A stretch of DNA of 64,000 nucleotides from Xylanimicrobium pachnodae JCM 13526 = NBRC 107786. GTDB lineage: Bacteria; Actinomycetota; Actinomycetes; Actinomycetales; Cellulomonadaceae. This document shows, one piece after another, positions 34,836 to 43,860 of this stretch. The DNA lies in NCBI GenBank assembly GCA_001592145.1, contig BCWJ01000016.1, forward strand, positions 44,384-108,383, in the 5' to 3' direction. Every line of letters begins with the position of its first letter. The first letter of the stretch is position 1. The position numbers were made by a program, and so were the translations under genes. The notes beneath the pieces are model-generated. The model did not search any database, was not told the origin of the DNA, and saw only the letters and a program-made list of their open reading frames with translations.

Positions 34836-34864
34836 TTGGGATCACGGCACGACGGCGTTAGCGT
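34836..34864 (+). promoter_or_regulatory. Promoter of the CUT2 importer operon
   Basis: TTGGGA (34836-34841), 17 bp, TAGCGT (34859-34864). The operator at 34883 falls just past the expected start site, a typical repressor position. Confidence 0.5.
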
Positions 34865-34882
34865 CACCGATGGGCCACATCA

Positions 34883-34896
34883 TGTGACCGCTCACA
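34883..34896. promoter_or_regulatory. LacI-type operator before the CUT2 binding-protein gene
   Basis: TGTGACCGCTCACA has perfect TGTGA/TCACA arms with a 4-bp centre. It matches the site before the LacI gene and is the best operator in the window. Confidence 0.65.
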
Positions 34897-34949
34897 CAAC
34901 TCGACTTCGGTCGGCACGCACGATTGAGCGCACATTGGGGGTTTGTTCC

Positions 34950-36104
34950 ATGAACATGCTGTTCCGGGGCCGCACCATCGGACCCGTCCTCGCCGCCACG
35001 GCGGCAACCACCCTCCTCCTGGCGGGGTGTTCCAGCGCCGGCAACGCGACCACAGGGTCGTCAACCGCCGCCTCCGGGTCGTCCGCCTCCGCCGGGAGCG
35101 CGTCATCCATCCAGGGAACGTCGTCCTTCAACGACTCGAAGCTCGACGAGCTGACCGGGAAGATCCAGGACGCCATCGGGTCCAAGGACCTCAGCGACGT
35201 CAAGATCGCCATGGTCACCAACGGCAACTCGTCGTACTGGAACGAGGCCAAGGCCGGATGGGACGCCGCGATGAAATGGCTCTCCGCCAAGGGCGCGTCC
35301 GGCCAGTTCGAGGAGCCCACCCAGTCCACCGCCAGCGCGCAGGTCTCACTGCTGGAGACCCTCACCACGCAGGGCTACACCGGCTGGGCCGTCTCGGCCG
35401 TCACCTCGGACTCCCTGACACAGCCCATCGCCTCCGCAGTCGCCGACGGCCAGAGCGTCATCGCATTCGACTCGCCGCTGCCGGACACCAAGGCGCAGTT
35501 CTACATCGGGACACCGAACACCGACGCCGGGTGCGCCGCGGGCAAGGCCATGACCTCGGCGATCGGCAGCGGCGACGTCGTCGCCATCTCCGGGTCACTG
35601 ACGGCGCAGAACACGCAGCAGCGCGTGCAGGGCTTCGAGAACTGCATGGGCTCCGGCGTCAAGGTCGTCCAGACGCTCAACGACAACCAGGACGTCTCCA
35701 GCGCCGTCTCGCAGCTCCAGGCGGCCATCCAGGCCAACCCGGACATCAAAGGCATCTACGCGGTGTACTCGTACGACGGCGGCGCCGCCGGCCAGGCCGT
35801 GCGCGCAGCGGGCAAGGTCGGCAACATCACCATCGTCTCCGACGACGGCGAGTCCGACACCGTGGCCGACGTCCAGAGCGGCCTCATCGCGGCCTCGATC
35901 CTCCAGCGCCCCTACTACCAGGGGTACATGAACGCCTATGCGCTCGCTGCGGACAAGGCCCTCGGCGAGTCAGCGGCCATGGCCCTGATCAAGCCGTACT
36001 TCGCCTCGACCGGCACCTTGTCGACCGGCGTCGGCGTGATGACGAAGGCGAACCTCGCCGACTTCACCGCCTTCTGGTCGAAGATCGGACTGAAGTCCCA
36101 GTGA
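34950..36104 (+). CDS. Sugar-binding lipoprotein (CUT2, RbsB-like)
   Basis: 384 residues from the ATG at 34950. Lipobox LLAGC with Cys27, then a Ser/Gly/Ala linker (about 28-55) and a type I periplasmic-binding fold (KIAMVTNGNSSYWNEAKAGWDAAMKWL, GYTGWAVSAV, DAGCAAGKAM). The fold matches ribose, xylose and AI-2 type binding proteins, but the ligand cannot be read. First gene of a complete CUT2 operon, followed within 20 bp by its ATPase. Confidence 0.93.
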   Translation: MNMLFRGRTIGPVLAATAATTLLLAGCSSAGNATTGSSTAASGSSASAGSASSIQGTSSFNDSKLDELTGKIQDAIGSKDLSDVKIAMVTNGNSSYWNEAKAGWDAAMKWLSAKGASGQFEEPTQSTASAQVSLLETLTTQGYTGWAVSAVTSDSLTQPIASAVADGQSVIAFDSPLPDTKAQFYIGTPNTDAGCAAGKAMTSAIGSGDVVAISGSLTAQNTQQRVQGFENCMGSGVKVVQTLNDNQDVSSAVSQLQAAIQANPDIKGIYAVYSYDGGAAGQAVRAAGKVGNITIVSDDGESDTVADVQSGLIAASILQRPYYQGYMNAYALAADKALGESAAMALIKPYFASTGTLSTGVGVMTKANLADFTAFWSKIGLKSQ

Positions 36105-36121
36105 TTCCTGAGGTTCCCCTG

Positions 36122-37672
36122 ATGGCTGAGGGTCCGGGGACCCAGCCCACCAGGCACGCGGGGCAGGGGGGCCAGACGGTCTCCCTGCGCCACGTCGCCA
36201 AGACGTACGGCGAGACCACCGTGCTCTCGCTCGACGAGCTCGACCTGCGCTTCGGCGAGGTGACCGGGCTGGTCGGCGAGAACGGGGCGGGCAAGTCGAC
36301 CCTGCTCGGCATCCTGTCGGGCATCGTCACGCCCGACCCGGGCAGCGAGGTGGCCATCGCGGGCGAGCCGCTCACCACCGGCTCACCCATCGCGAGCCGC
36401 ACCGCGGGCGTCGCCATGGTGTCCCAGGAGTTCCCGCTGGTCAGCCAGCTCAGTGTCGCCGAGAACCTGTGCCTGGGCATGCGCCCCGACGGCGCCCGCC
36501 GCTTCGGGTACGACGGCCACGCCGTCGCCCGGGCGGCGCAGCGGATGCTCGACGGCGTCGGGCTGGACGTCTCCCCCACCGCGATCGTCTCGTCCCTGTC
36601 CGTGCCCACCCGGCAGATGCTGGAGATCGCCAAGGCGGTGGGCCGGCCCTCGCGGCTTCTGGTGCTCGACGAACCGACGTCGGCCCTCGGCCCCGTCGAG
36701 GCGGACAAGGTCATCGCCATCGCCCGACGGCACGCGGCACGCGGCAGCGCGGTCCTGTTCGTCGGCCACCGGCTCGAAGAGGTGCTCGACGCCTGCGACC
36801 GCATCGTCGTCCTGCGCAACGGGCGCGCGGTGGACGAGATGCCCATCGCGGAAGCATCCGGCGACCGACTCATCCGGTCGATGGTGGGCCGCGACATCTT
36901 CCAAGCGGCAGCCGGGCAGCACGACGGCGACGCCGATCCGCGGGCCGTGCTGGCCGTGCAGGGCCTGGAGGCGCCCGGGCTCGGACCGGTCGACCTCGCC
37001 GTGCACGCCGGTGAGATCCTCGGGGTCGCGGGCCTGATGGGCGCAGGCCGGTCCCGCCTGGTGCACACCATCTTCGGAGCCATCCCGGCGACCGCCGGGC
37101 AGATGACCCTCGACGGGCAGGTGTTCGCACCTCGCACCCCGCGCGACGCCGTCGACCGCGGGGTCGCCCTGGTGCCGGAAGATCGCAAGGCGCAGTCCCT
37201 CGTGCCGGGCTCCCCCGTGCGCTGGAACGTCACCCTGCCCACCGTTCACCACCTCGGGCGCCACGGCATCTTCGGGCCTGCCACCGAGCGACGCCGCGCG
37301 ACCGCGCTGCTCGACCTGACCAGCGTGCGGCACTCCGCCATGGACCTGCCCGTGCGGTCGCTGTCCGGCGGCAACCAGCAGCGAGTCGTCTTCTCCCGGT
37401 GGTTCGGCGTCGATCCGCGGCTCCTGATCCTCGACGAACCCACCCGAGGCGTCGACGTCGGAGCCAAGGCCGACATCTACGAGCTCATCGTGGGTGCGGC
37501 GGCCCGGGGCGTCGCGGTGATCGTCGTGTCCTCCGAGCTCGACGAGCTGTTCAGGCTCGCCGACCGCATCGCCGTGCTGCGCAAGGGGCGCATCGACACG
37601 GTCCTGAACCACAGCGAGTTCTCGAAAGAGGTCATCATGCGCAGTGCGACCGGCGTGGCGGTGTCGACATGA
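36122..37672 (+). CDS. CUT2 sugar ABC transporter ATPase (RbsA/MglA-like, two domains)
   Basis: 516 residues with tandem ATPase domains. The first has Walker A GENGAGKST, the second the usual degenerate A-loop GLMGAGRSR; the second signature is LSGGNQQRVVFSRW and the second Walker B LLILDEPTRGVD. This layout is diagnostic of CUT2 transporters. ATG at 36122 has a weak TGAGG site. An in-frame GTG at 36101 would overlap the previous stop (GTGA) and add seven residues. Its stop overlaps the permease start. Confidence 0.93.
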   Translation: MAEGPGTQPTRHAGQGGQTVSLRHVAKTYGETTVLSLDELDLRFGEVTGLVGENGAGKSTLLGILSGIVTPDPGSEVAIAGEPLTTGSPIASRTAGVAMVSQEFPLVSQLSVAENLCLGMRPDGARRFGYDGHAVARAAQRMLDGVGLDVSPTAIVSSLSVPTRQMLEIAKAVGRPSRLLVLDEPTSALGPVEADKVIAIARRHAARGSAVLFVGHRLEEVLDACDRIVVLRNGRAVDEMPIAEASGDRLIRSMVGRDIFQAAAGQHDGDADPRAVLAVQGLEAPGLGPVDLAVHAGEILGVAGLMGAGRSRLVHTIFGAIPATAGQMTLDGQVFAPRTPRDAVDRGVALVPEDRKAQSLVPGSPVRWNVTLPTVHHLGRHGIFGPATERRRATALLDLTSVRHSAMDLPVRSLSGGNQQRVVFSRWFGVDPRLLILDEPTRGVDVGAKADIYELIVGAAARGVAVIVVSSELDELFRLADRIAVLRKGRIDTVLNHSEFSKEVIMRSATGVAVST

Positions 37673-38718
37673 GACTGCGCCGTATCACCGAGGTGCCCGA
37701 GTTCGGCGTGATCACCGCCTGCGTCGTCGTGTTCATCGGGGTCACCCTCCTCAAGCCCAGCTTCGCCAACCCGTCGAACCTCCAGGTGATCGGGCTGGAC
37801 CTCGCCAACTACGGCATCCTCGCGATCGGCGTGACCTTCACGATCCTCACTGCCGGCATTGACCTGTCACCGGGGTCGCTCGTCGCGTTCACCTCGATGG
37901 TCAGCGCCTACGCCAACGCGAACCTGGGCGTGCCGATGCTGCTGTGCGTGGTGTTGTCGATCGCGGTCGGCGCGGTCATCGGATACCTGCACGGCTGGTT
38001 CATCACCCGGCTCAACGTGCCGCCGTTCGCCATCACCCTGGTCACGCTCACCGCTGCGGCGGGCGGCGCCCTCGCCCTCACCAAGGGACAGCCGATCAGC
38101 GGCGTCTCGGACGCCTACCTCACGCTTGTCGAGACGAGGGTCGCCGGGGTGCCCGTCCCCGTGATCGTCTTCACCGTCGTGGCCGTCGGCGCGTGGTTCT
38201 ACCTGGAGCGCACCTACGCCGGGCGGCAGGTGTACGCCGTCGGCGGCAACATCGAGGCGGCCCGGTTGTCCGGCATCCCCGTGCTGCGCCGTCTCCTCTT
38301 CGCCTACGTGGTCAGCGGAGCGTGCGCCGGCATCGTCGGCGTCCTCGTCATCGGACGGATCGGCGTCGGGGACCCGAGCGTGGGCAGCGGCTGGGAGCTC
38401 GACGCGATCGCCGCGGCCGTCATCGGCGGCGTGAGCCTGTACGGCGGCGAGGGCCGCGTCATCGGCGTCGTCGCCGGGGCGCTCCTGCTGATGCTCATCA
38501 ACAACGCGCTCATCGTGCTCAACGTCTCGCCGTTCTACCAGCAGGTCGCGCTCGGCCTCGTGCTCGGCGTCGCGATCGTCGCCGATCGCGTGCGCGCCCA
38601 GCGTCGCGGCAAGCCACGCCCACGCCGCCTGCCGAGGTCCGTCGCCGGGTCCGGATCGGCATCGGCCGACGACGCCCGCGCCACGGCTGCTACCGGGGCC
38701 GGTCCCCAGCAGGGGTAG
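37669..38718 (+). CDS. CUT2 sugar ABC transporter permease (RbsC-like)
   Basis: 349 residues with about ten membrane helices. The family motif FTILTAGIDLSPGSLVAF is present, as are GRQVYAVGGNIEAARLSGI and GGVSLYGGEGRVIGVVAGALL. ATGA overlap with the ATPase gene. It completes a stand-alone single-permease importer. The C-terminal 40 residues are soluble and low-complexity. A 133-bp gap with no gene separates it from the convergent MFS gene. Confidence 0.94.
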   Translation: MRLRRITEVPEFGVITACVVVFIGVTLLKPSFANPSNLQVIGLDLANYGILAIGVTFTILTAGIDLSPGSLVAFTSMVSAYANANLGVPMLLCVVLSIAVGAVIGYLHGWFITRLNVPPFAITLVTLTAAAGGALALTKGQPISGVSDAYLTLVETRVAGVPVPVIVFTVVAVGAWFYLERTYAGRQVYAVGGNIEAARLSGIPVLRRLLFAYVVSGACAGIVGVLVIGRIGVGDPSVGSGWELDAIAAAVIGGVSLYGGEGRVIGVVAGALLLMLINNALIVLNVSPFYQQVALGLVLGVAIVADRVRAQRRGKPRPRRLPRSVAGSGSASADDARATAATGAGPQQG

Positions 38719-38851
38719 CGCACGCCGGTGCCACCGCCGTCGAGGGGAACGTCGCCGCGCACCGCGTGCGCGGGCCGGGCGTGCCCCACATCCCCCGGCG
38801 AGGTCCCGGTCGTCGGTCGGCACGTGGCGGACGGCGACCGGGTGCGCGCCA

Positions 38852-40141
38852 TCAGTCGATGTCGGCGTACTCCAGAACCTCGGCCTCCTCCACGGAGCCG
38901 TGCGCGGGGACCGGCGCGTTCCCGACGTAGCGCCGGAAGACCACGAGCACGACCAGCGCGACCACCGTGACGCCGGCCCCGAGGACGAAGGCCCCCCGGA
39001 ACGTGTGCTCAGCCACCTTGCCCGCGACGTAGGCGCCCACGGCACCGCCGAAGAAGCGCACGAACGAGTACCCGGCCGACGCGACCGGACGGGGCACCGG
39101 GGCGGCGCCCATGACCAGGGTGGTCACGGTCGTGTTCATGATGCCGAGGAACAGGCCCGCTGCGATGAGGCAGGCGACGATGCCCCACAGCTGCCCGCCG
39201 CTGACTCCCTCGGAGGTGTTGCCCTGCGAGAAGACGGCCATGAGCAGGAGGCAGACGGTGAACCCGGCCAGGCCGACCATGATCGCGCGGAACGTGCCGA
39301 CGCGGTCCTCGAGCCACGTGGAGCCCCAGATCGACATGACCGCCAGGCACAGGCCCCAGCCGAAGAACACCCACCCGATCTGCGCGGCCCCGAAGTGGGT
39401 GGCCCCGAGGGACAGCGGGTACGGGGCCACCGCCATCAGCACGAACATGCCGAAGTTGTACAGGAGCGCCGCGACGGCCACGACCAGCAGCCCGGGATAC
39501 CGCAGCGCCTTGATCGGGTCCGTGACGGACACCTTGTGCGCGGGCTTGGGCGTCGCCGGGAGGAACAGCAAGGTTGCCACCAGGCCGATCGCCATGAGCA
39601 CCGCGACACCGAAGAACGGCCCCCGCCATCCGATGTGCTCGCCGAGCTGGCCGCCGACGATGGGGCCCAGGCCGATACCGATGCCCAGCGCGGACTCGTA
39701 GAGCAGGATCGCCTTCTTGAGCGGGCCCTTGGCCAGGCTCGTGATGGTGGCCAGCGACGTGGCGATGAACAGGGCGTTGCCCAGCCCCCAGAACGCGCGA
39801 GCCCAGATGATCCCCCCGACGCTGTTCATGAGCCCACCGAGCGCGGAGAAGACGACGATGATCGCGAGACCGCTGATCAGCGTCCACTTCACGCCGATTC
39901 GTGAGCTCACCCATCCCGTGATGAGCATCGCGACGGCGGTCACGACCAGGTACGAGGTGAAGAGCAGGGACACCTGGCTGGAGGTGGCGCTCAGATCCTT
40001 GGCGATCGCCGTGAGGATCGGATCGACCAGCCCCAGGCCCATGAACGAGACCACGCAGGCGAAGGCGACCGCCCAGACGGCGCGGGGCTGTCCGCCCAGG
40101 GTGCCCCGGGGCTCGGTGGCGGGGGCGTCAACGGTTGTCAT
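38852..40141 (-). CDS. MFS transporter (DHA1-like)
   Basis: 429 residues with 12 membrane helices. I chose the ATG at 40141 (MTTVDAPAT), which follows AAAAAGGTAGTG. An upstream ATG at 40177 would add 12 residues and sits five bases after the YeeE stop. The first helix region FMGLGLVDPILTAIAKDLSATSSQVS resembles drug:H+ antiporters. It is likely cotranscribed with the YeeE/YedE gene upstream. Substrate unknown. Confidence 0.85.
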   Translation of the reverse strand: MTTVDAPATEPRGTLGGQPRAVWAVAFACVVSFMGLGLVDPILTAIAKDLSATSSQVSLLFTSYLVVTAVAMLITGWVSSRIGVKWTLISGLAIIVVFSALGGLMNSVGGIIWARAFWGLGNALFIATSLATITSLAKGPLKKAILLYESALGIGIGLGPIVGGQLGEHIGWRGPFFGVAVLMAIGLVATLLFLPATPKPAHKVSVTDPIKALRYPGLLVVAVAALLYNFGMFVLMAVAPYPLSLGATHFGAAQIGWVFFGWGLCLAVMSIWGSTWLEDRVGTFRAIMVGLAGFTVCLLLMAVFSQGNTSEGVSGGQLWGIVACLIAAGLFLGIMNTTVTTLVMGAAPVPRPVASAGYSFVRFFGGAVGAYVAGKVAEHTFRGAFVLGAGVTVVALVVLVVFRRYVGNAPVPAHGSVEEAEVLEYADID

Positions 40142-40181
40142 CACTACCTTTTTCTCTTCGTCGTATGGGGACGTCATGGCG

Positions 40182-41471
40182 TCAGCAGACCGAGTCCGTC
40201 GGCTTCGGCACGCCGAGCCCGAACACCGGCCGCAGCCGGATGCCCGCCCAGGTGCCGAGCAACGCGACCGCGCCCCAGATCCAGCCGTGCAGGGAGCCCG
40301 AGGCGATGCCCGCCAGGTAGGCGCCGATGTTGCAGCCCCCGGCCAGGCGGGCGCCGACGCCCATGAGGATGCCGCCGAGCAGTGCGCCGGCCGCGACGTT
40401 CCCGGGCACGCGCGTGTGCAGCCGCCAGGCGCCGCTCGCTGCCGACGCCAGCGCCGCACCGACGATGATGCCGATGTTGGTCAGGCTGGTCTTGTCCGCG
40501 AGCACCGGCCCGGCCAGCGAGGCCGCCTGGCGCTCCGGCCCGTAGAAGGCCCACGTCTCGGGGTGACCGCCGAGGACGCCCACGAGCTTGGCTCCCCACA
40601 GCGCGAACGCGCTCGTGACACCCCACGCACCGCCCGACACAACCAGGACGAGCCCGCCGAGCACCGCCAGCACGAGCGCGCCCACGAGCAGGGGCCACGA
40701 GCCGCGAACCATCCGGGCACCGGCGGTCCGTGCGGACGGCACGACGTCGACGGGCGGCGGCGTGCGGCGCGCCTGCACGGCACGGGATACGGCCCACACC
40801 GCGGCGAGCGCGGCCACCGTGACGATGAGCGACCCGGCCCAGGCCCAACCCGTGCCGCCGAACCAGTCGGCGAACAGCACGGGGTCCAGGGCTGGCAGGT
40901 CCTGCCACAGCGGCGCCTGCCACGCCGCGAGCGTCGACCCCGCGACGAACCCGCCCAGGGTCAGCACGATGGACGTCTGGCCCGCGCCCACCGCGAACAG
41001 CGTGCCCGAGGCGCACGCGCCACCGAGCTGCATGCCCACGGCGAAGACGAAGGACCCGACCAGCAGGCCGATCCCGATCTTCCCGGCGCTCGGCGCCGCG
41101 ATGGTGCCGAAGAGGCCGACACCTGAGCCGATGAGGACCGCGAAGATGGTCGCGGTGGCCCCGAGCAGCACGGTGTGGGCTCGCAGCCCGGTGCCGTTGC
41201 CGACGGCGACGAGCTGGCGCCAGGCCGAGGTGAACCCGAAGCGGGAGTGGAACAGTGCCGCTCCCAAGCCCATGCCGAGGAGCAGCAGTACGGCGGGCTT
41301 GGTGCCGTGCTGCGTCCAGGTCCAGGCCAGGAGCGCGACGCCGACGACGGCAGCGATGGCGAGCGGAGCGCGCGAGACGGGAGGCAGTGCCGGCGCCTGA
41401 GGTGCGGGAGCGCGGGTGGGCACCGGGGCAAGGAGGGCGCGCGGGGTGCGGGCGGAGGTAACCGTGGCCAT
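40182..41471 (-). CDS. YeeE/YedE family transporter (TsuA-like)
   Basis: 429 residues from the ATG at 41471; a frame extends further upstream but is cysteine-rich nonsense. There are ten or more helices. Cysteine motifs typical of thiosulfate transporters and related sulfur carriers are present: GMQLGGACASGTLF and GGCNIGAYLAGIASG. In the family these cysteines relay the sulfur substrate through the membrane. The TusA partner often found next door is absent. A 6-bp inverted repeat (CGTCTC 41523-41528, GAGACG 41536-41541) lies about 50 bp upstream. Confidence 0.88.
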   Translation of the reverse strand: MATVTSARTPRALLAPVPTRAPAPQAPALPPVSRAPLAIAAVVGVALLAWTWTQHGTKPAVLLLLGMGLGAALFHSRFGFTSAWRQLVAVGNGTGLRAHTVLLGATATIFAVLIGSGVGLFGTIAAPSAGKIGIGLLVGSFVFAVGMQLGGACASGTLFAVGAGQTSIVLTLGGFVAGSTLAAWQAPLWQDLPALDPVLFADWFGGTGWAWAGSLIVTVAALAAVWAVSRAVQARRTPPPVDVVPSARTAGARMVRGSWPLLVGALVLAVLGGLVLVVSGGAWGVTSAFALWGAKLVGVLGGHPETWAFYGPERQAASLAGPVLADKTSLTNIGIIVGAALASAASGAWRLHTRVPGNVAAGALLGGILMGVGARLAGGCNIGAYLAGIASGSLHGWIWGAVALLGTWAGIRLRPVFGLGVPKPTDSVC

Positions 41472-41568
41472 AGTCGCGAAACGTAGCCCGAGGCACCTAT
41501 CCATTTCCACGGGAGGACATAACGTCTCACTCCACGAGACGCACGCGGTGATGCCCGCACGGCGGGGT

Positions 41569-42207
41569 TCAGGAACCCCAACGGTGCATCCGCACCAGGA
41601 CCCGCGCGTTGAGATAGCACACGAGTCCCACCACGAACGGCGCGAGCTGCCACAGGTGCAGCCGCAGGAGGGCTCCGGGCACCGCAACCGTGACGGCCAG
41701 CACGGCCAGGCTCCACGTCGGCCGCCGCCACGTGAGCGAGAGGGCCTCGATCAGCCGCGGGTGCTCCCCGCCCCGCGCGGCCTGGGCTCGACCCCAGAGC
41801 GCACTCAGGTGGGTCAGCGTCGCGATCGTGAACGCTGCCAGGAGCACTTGCGCGGTACCCAGCACCACTGCGACGGGCGACGTGGCGCCCCCGGTGAGGT
41901 AGTAGAAGGCGTCGAGCACGAACACGGCCAGCAGCAGGAGGCAGGCCAGACCGGGCAGCGTCACCCGGCGAAAGCTCCCCGTGAACGCACGCCAGAACGG
42001 GCGCACGTAACCCCGCCGACCGTCGGCGACGTGCGCCGTCACGGTGGCGTACACGCCCACCGTCGCCGCGGGGATCGTCACGAGGGGGATGCTCGCGACG
42101 ATCCACAGCGCCGACAGCACACCGATGTAGGCGACCTCGTCGCCGACCCGGAAGACGCGCTCCAGGAAGTCGTCGCCGCGGGCCAGGGGCTGAGGCATCC
42201 CGCTCAC
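41569..42207 (-). CDS. DUF624 (YesL-like) membrane protein
   Basis: 212 residues with five or six hydrophobic segments. The DUF624 pattern is visible (LSALWIVASIPLVTIPAATVGVYATV, then FWRAFTGSFRR). Such genes usually accompany sugar-type ABC transporters, with unknown role. GTG overlaps the ATPase stop (GTGA), so it is the last gene of the ABC operon beginning at 47204. Confidence 0.87.
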   Translation of the reverse strand: MSGMPQPLARGDDFLERVFRVGDEVAYIGVLSALWIVASIPLVTIPAATVGVYATVTAHVADGRRGYVRPFWRAFTGSFRRVTLPGLACLLLLAVFVLDAFYYLTGGATSPVAVVLGTAQVLLAAFTIATLTHLSALWGRAQAARGGEHPRLIEALSLTWRRPTWSLAVLAVTVAVPGALLRLHLWQLAPFVVGLVCYLNARVLVRMHRWGS

Positions 42208-43859
42208 AGGGCTTCCAGGGTGCCCTGGGCGACGAGTCGTCCGCTGGCACGCGAGAACAGCATCACCGCGTCGCCCGTCAGGTCGACACGGACGCGCTGG
42301 CCGATCTGGTGGACCGGCCCGCCGAACATGACGCTGGTGAGCAGGAAGTCCCCGACGCGGACCCGCAGCGTCGTCTCCATGCCGGCCGGCATGGAGGAGT
42401 AGACCTCCGCCTCGAACATCCCCTGCTCGGACACCGCGACGAACTCGGGACGCACCCCGAGCACGTAGCCACCGTCGTCGTCGGACTCGACCTCGTCCGC
42501 CTCGGGGACGACGTCCTCCACGGTGGCCACGTGGTAGCGGAAGCGCGACTGCTTGTTCTCCTTGGCGACTGCTCCCTTCTGCTGCTGCCGAGCACGCTCG
42601 GCAGCAGCCGCCTCCTCGTCCAGGCGCGCCTCGTGCGCGGCCGACGCCGCCGGGTCGAACGACTCGGACGCGCGGAAGCCGACCGTCGCCGCGCCCCCCA
42701 GGATGGCCAAGGGCAGCGTGCCCTCCTGCGACGGGAGCGGTGCGGCGTCGATGAAGTTGATGGACGGGTTGCCCACGAAGTCCGCGACGAACAGGTTCGC
42801 GGGTCGGGAGTACACGGTCAGCGGCTCCTCGTACTGCTGGAGCACCCCGTTGTCCATGAGGCAGATGCGCGTGGCCAGCGTCATGGCCTCCATCTGGTCG
42901 TGGGTGACGTACACGAACGTCGACCCGGTATCGATGTGCAGGCGCTGCAGCTCGGCACGCATGCCCAGCCGGAGCTTGGCGTCCAGGTTCGACAGGGGCT
43001 CGTCCATGAAGAGCACGCCGGGCTCCGGGGCGAGCGTGCGTGCGATGGCGACGCGCTGCTGCTGACCGCCCGACAGCTCGCTCGGGTAGCGGTCCATGAA
43101 CTGACCCACCTTGACGATCCGGCCCACGCGGCGCACCCGCAGGTCGATCTCCTCACTGCTCAGCTTGCGCAGCGTGCTGCGCACCGCGCCGTCACGGCCC
43201 ACGACCTGGAAGTCGTCGGTCAGGGTCTCCCCGGCCGCCGTGCGTGCCGCGCGCGCCGCGTCGAGCGTCTGGGAGTACCTGGCCGCCGCGGCCTTCGCCA
43301 CCGAGTCGGGGTCCGACGCCGTGTGCACGCCCAGTCCGACGAGCTCCTTCGCGGAGGACATCGAGACCTCGTAGGCGTCGATGAGGCGCAGGCACGCCCG
43401 GGCGGTGTCGAGGCCGCCCTTCTTGCCCCTGGCGTCGAGGACGTGGTCGCGCAACGTGCGCGGCTTGCCCAGCGCCCGGAGCATCCCGGCGGCGCGCTGG
43501 GCCTTCTCGTCGATGGTGGGTAGGTCCTCCTTGACGTTCGCCAACCCGAACGCGATGTTCTTGTAGACCGTCATGTTCGGCCACAGCGCGTAGTTCTGGA
43601 AGAGGAAGCCGACGCGCCGCTTGTTCGCCGGCACGTTGATGCCGGCGGAGGAGTCGAACACCACCTGGTCGCCGATCGTGATCCGGCCGCTGGTGGGCGT
43701 CTCCAGCCCCGCGATCATGCGCAGCGTCGTCGTCTTGCCGCACCCCGACGGGCCCAGGAGGGTCACGAAGGCGTTGTCGTCGATCGTCATCGACAGGTCG
43801 TCGACACCGTAGAAGCCGCCCCACCGCCGGGTGACGTGCTCGAGCTTGATCTGCGGCAT
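42204..43859 (-). CDS. ABC transporter ATPase with large insertion in the helical domain
   Basis: 551 residues, about 180 longer than usual MalK/FbpC ATPases. Walker A GPSGCGKTT (36-44), Q-loop Gln88, signature LSGGQ (262-266), Walker B GVLFMDEP (281-288), H-loop in VTHDQMEAMT. Normally about 55 residues lie between Q-loop and signature; here there are about 170, so roughly 115-120 extra residues (about 112-235) are inserted in the helical subdomain facing the permease. After the ATPase core, a C-terminal regulatory TOBE-like region is interrupted by a charged coiled stretch (about 405-455) encoded partly by a perfect 28-bp palindrome. It serves the double permease upstream. Confidence 0.92.
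   Translation of the reverse strand: MPQIKLEHVTRRWGGFYGVDDLSMTIDDNAFVTLLGPSGCGKTTTLRMIAGLETPTSGRITIGDQVVFDSSAGINVPANKRRVGFLFQNYALWPNMTVYKNIAFGLANVKEDLPTIDEKAQRAAGMLRALGKPRTLRDHVLDARGKKGGLDTARACLRLIDAYEVSMSSAKELVGLGVHTASDPDSVAKAAAARYSQTLDAARAARTAAGETLTDDFQVVGRDGAVRSTLRKLSSEEIDLRVRRVGRIVKVGQFMDRYPSELSGGQQQRVAIARTLAPEPGVLFMDEPLSNLDAKLRLGMRAELQRLHIDTGSTFVYVTHDQMEAMTLATRICLMDNGVLQQYEEPLTVYSRPANLFVADFVGNPSINFIDAAPLPSQEGTLPLAILGGAATVGFRASESFDPAASAAHEARLDEEAAAAERARQQQKGAVAKENKQSRFRYHVATVEDVVPEADEVESDDDGGYVLGVRPEFVAVSEQGMFEAEVYSSMPAGMETTLRVRVGDFLLTSVMFGGPVHQIGQRVRVDLTGDAVMLFSRASGRLVAQGTLEAL
42581..42608. repeat. Perfect 28-bp palindrome inside the ABC ATPase gene
   Basis: 13-bp arms GCTGCTGCCGAGC (42581-42593) and its complement (42596-42608) with a 2-bp centre. 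It encodes Ala/Glu/Arg/Gln residues of a charged linker. The RNA would form a very stable hairpin within the coding region. Confidence 0.75.
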
Positions 43860-43860
43860 G

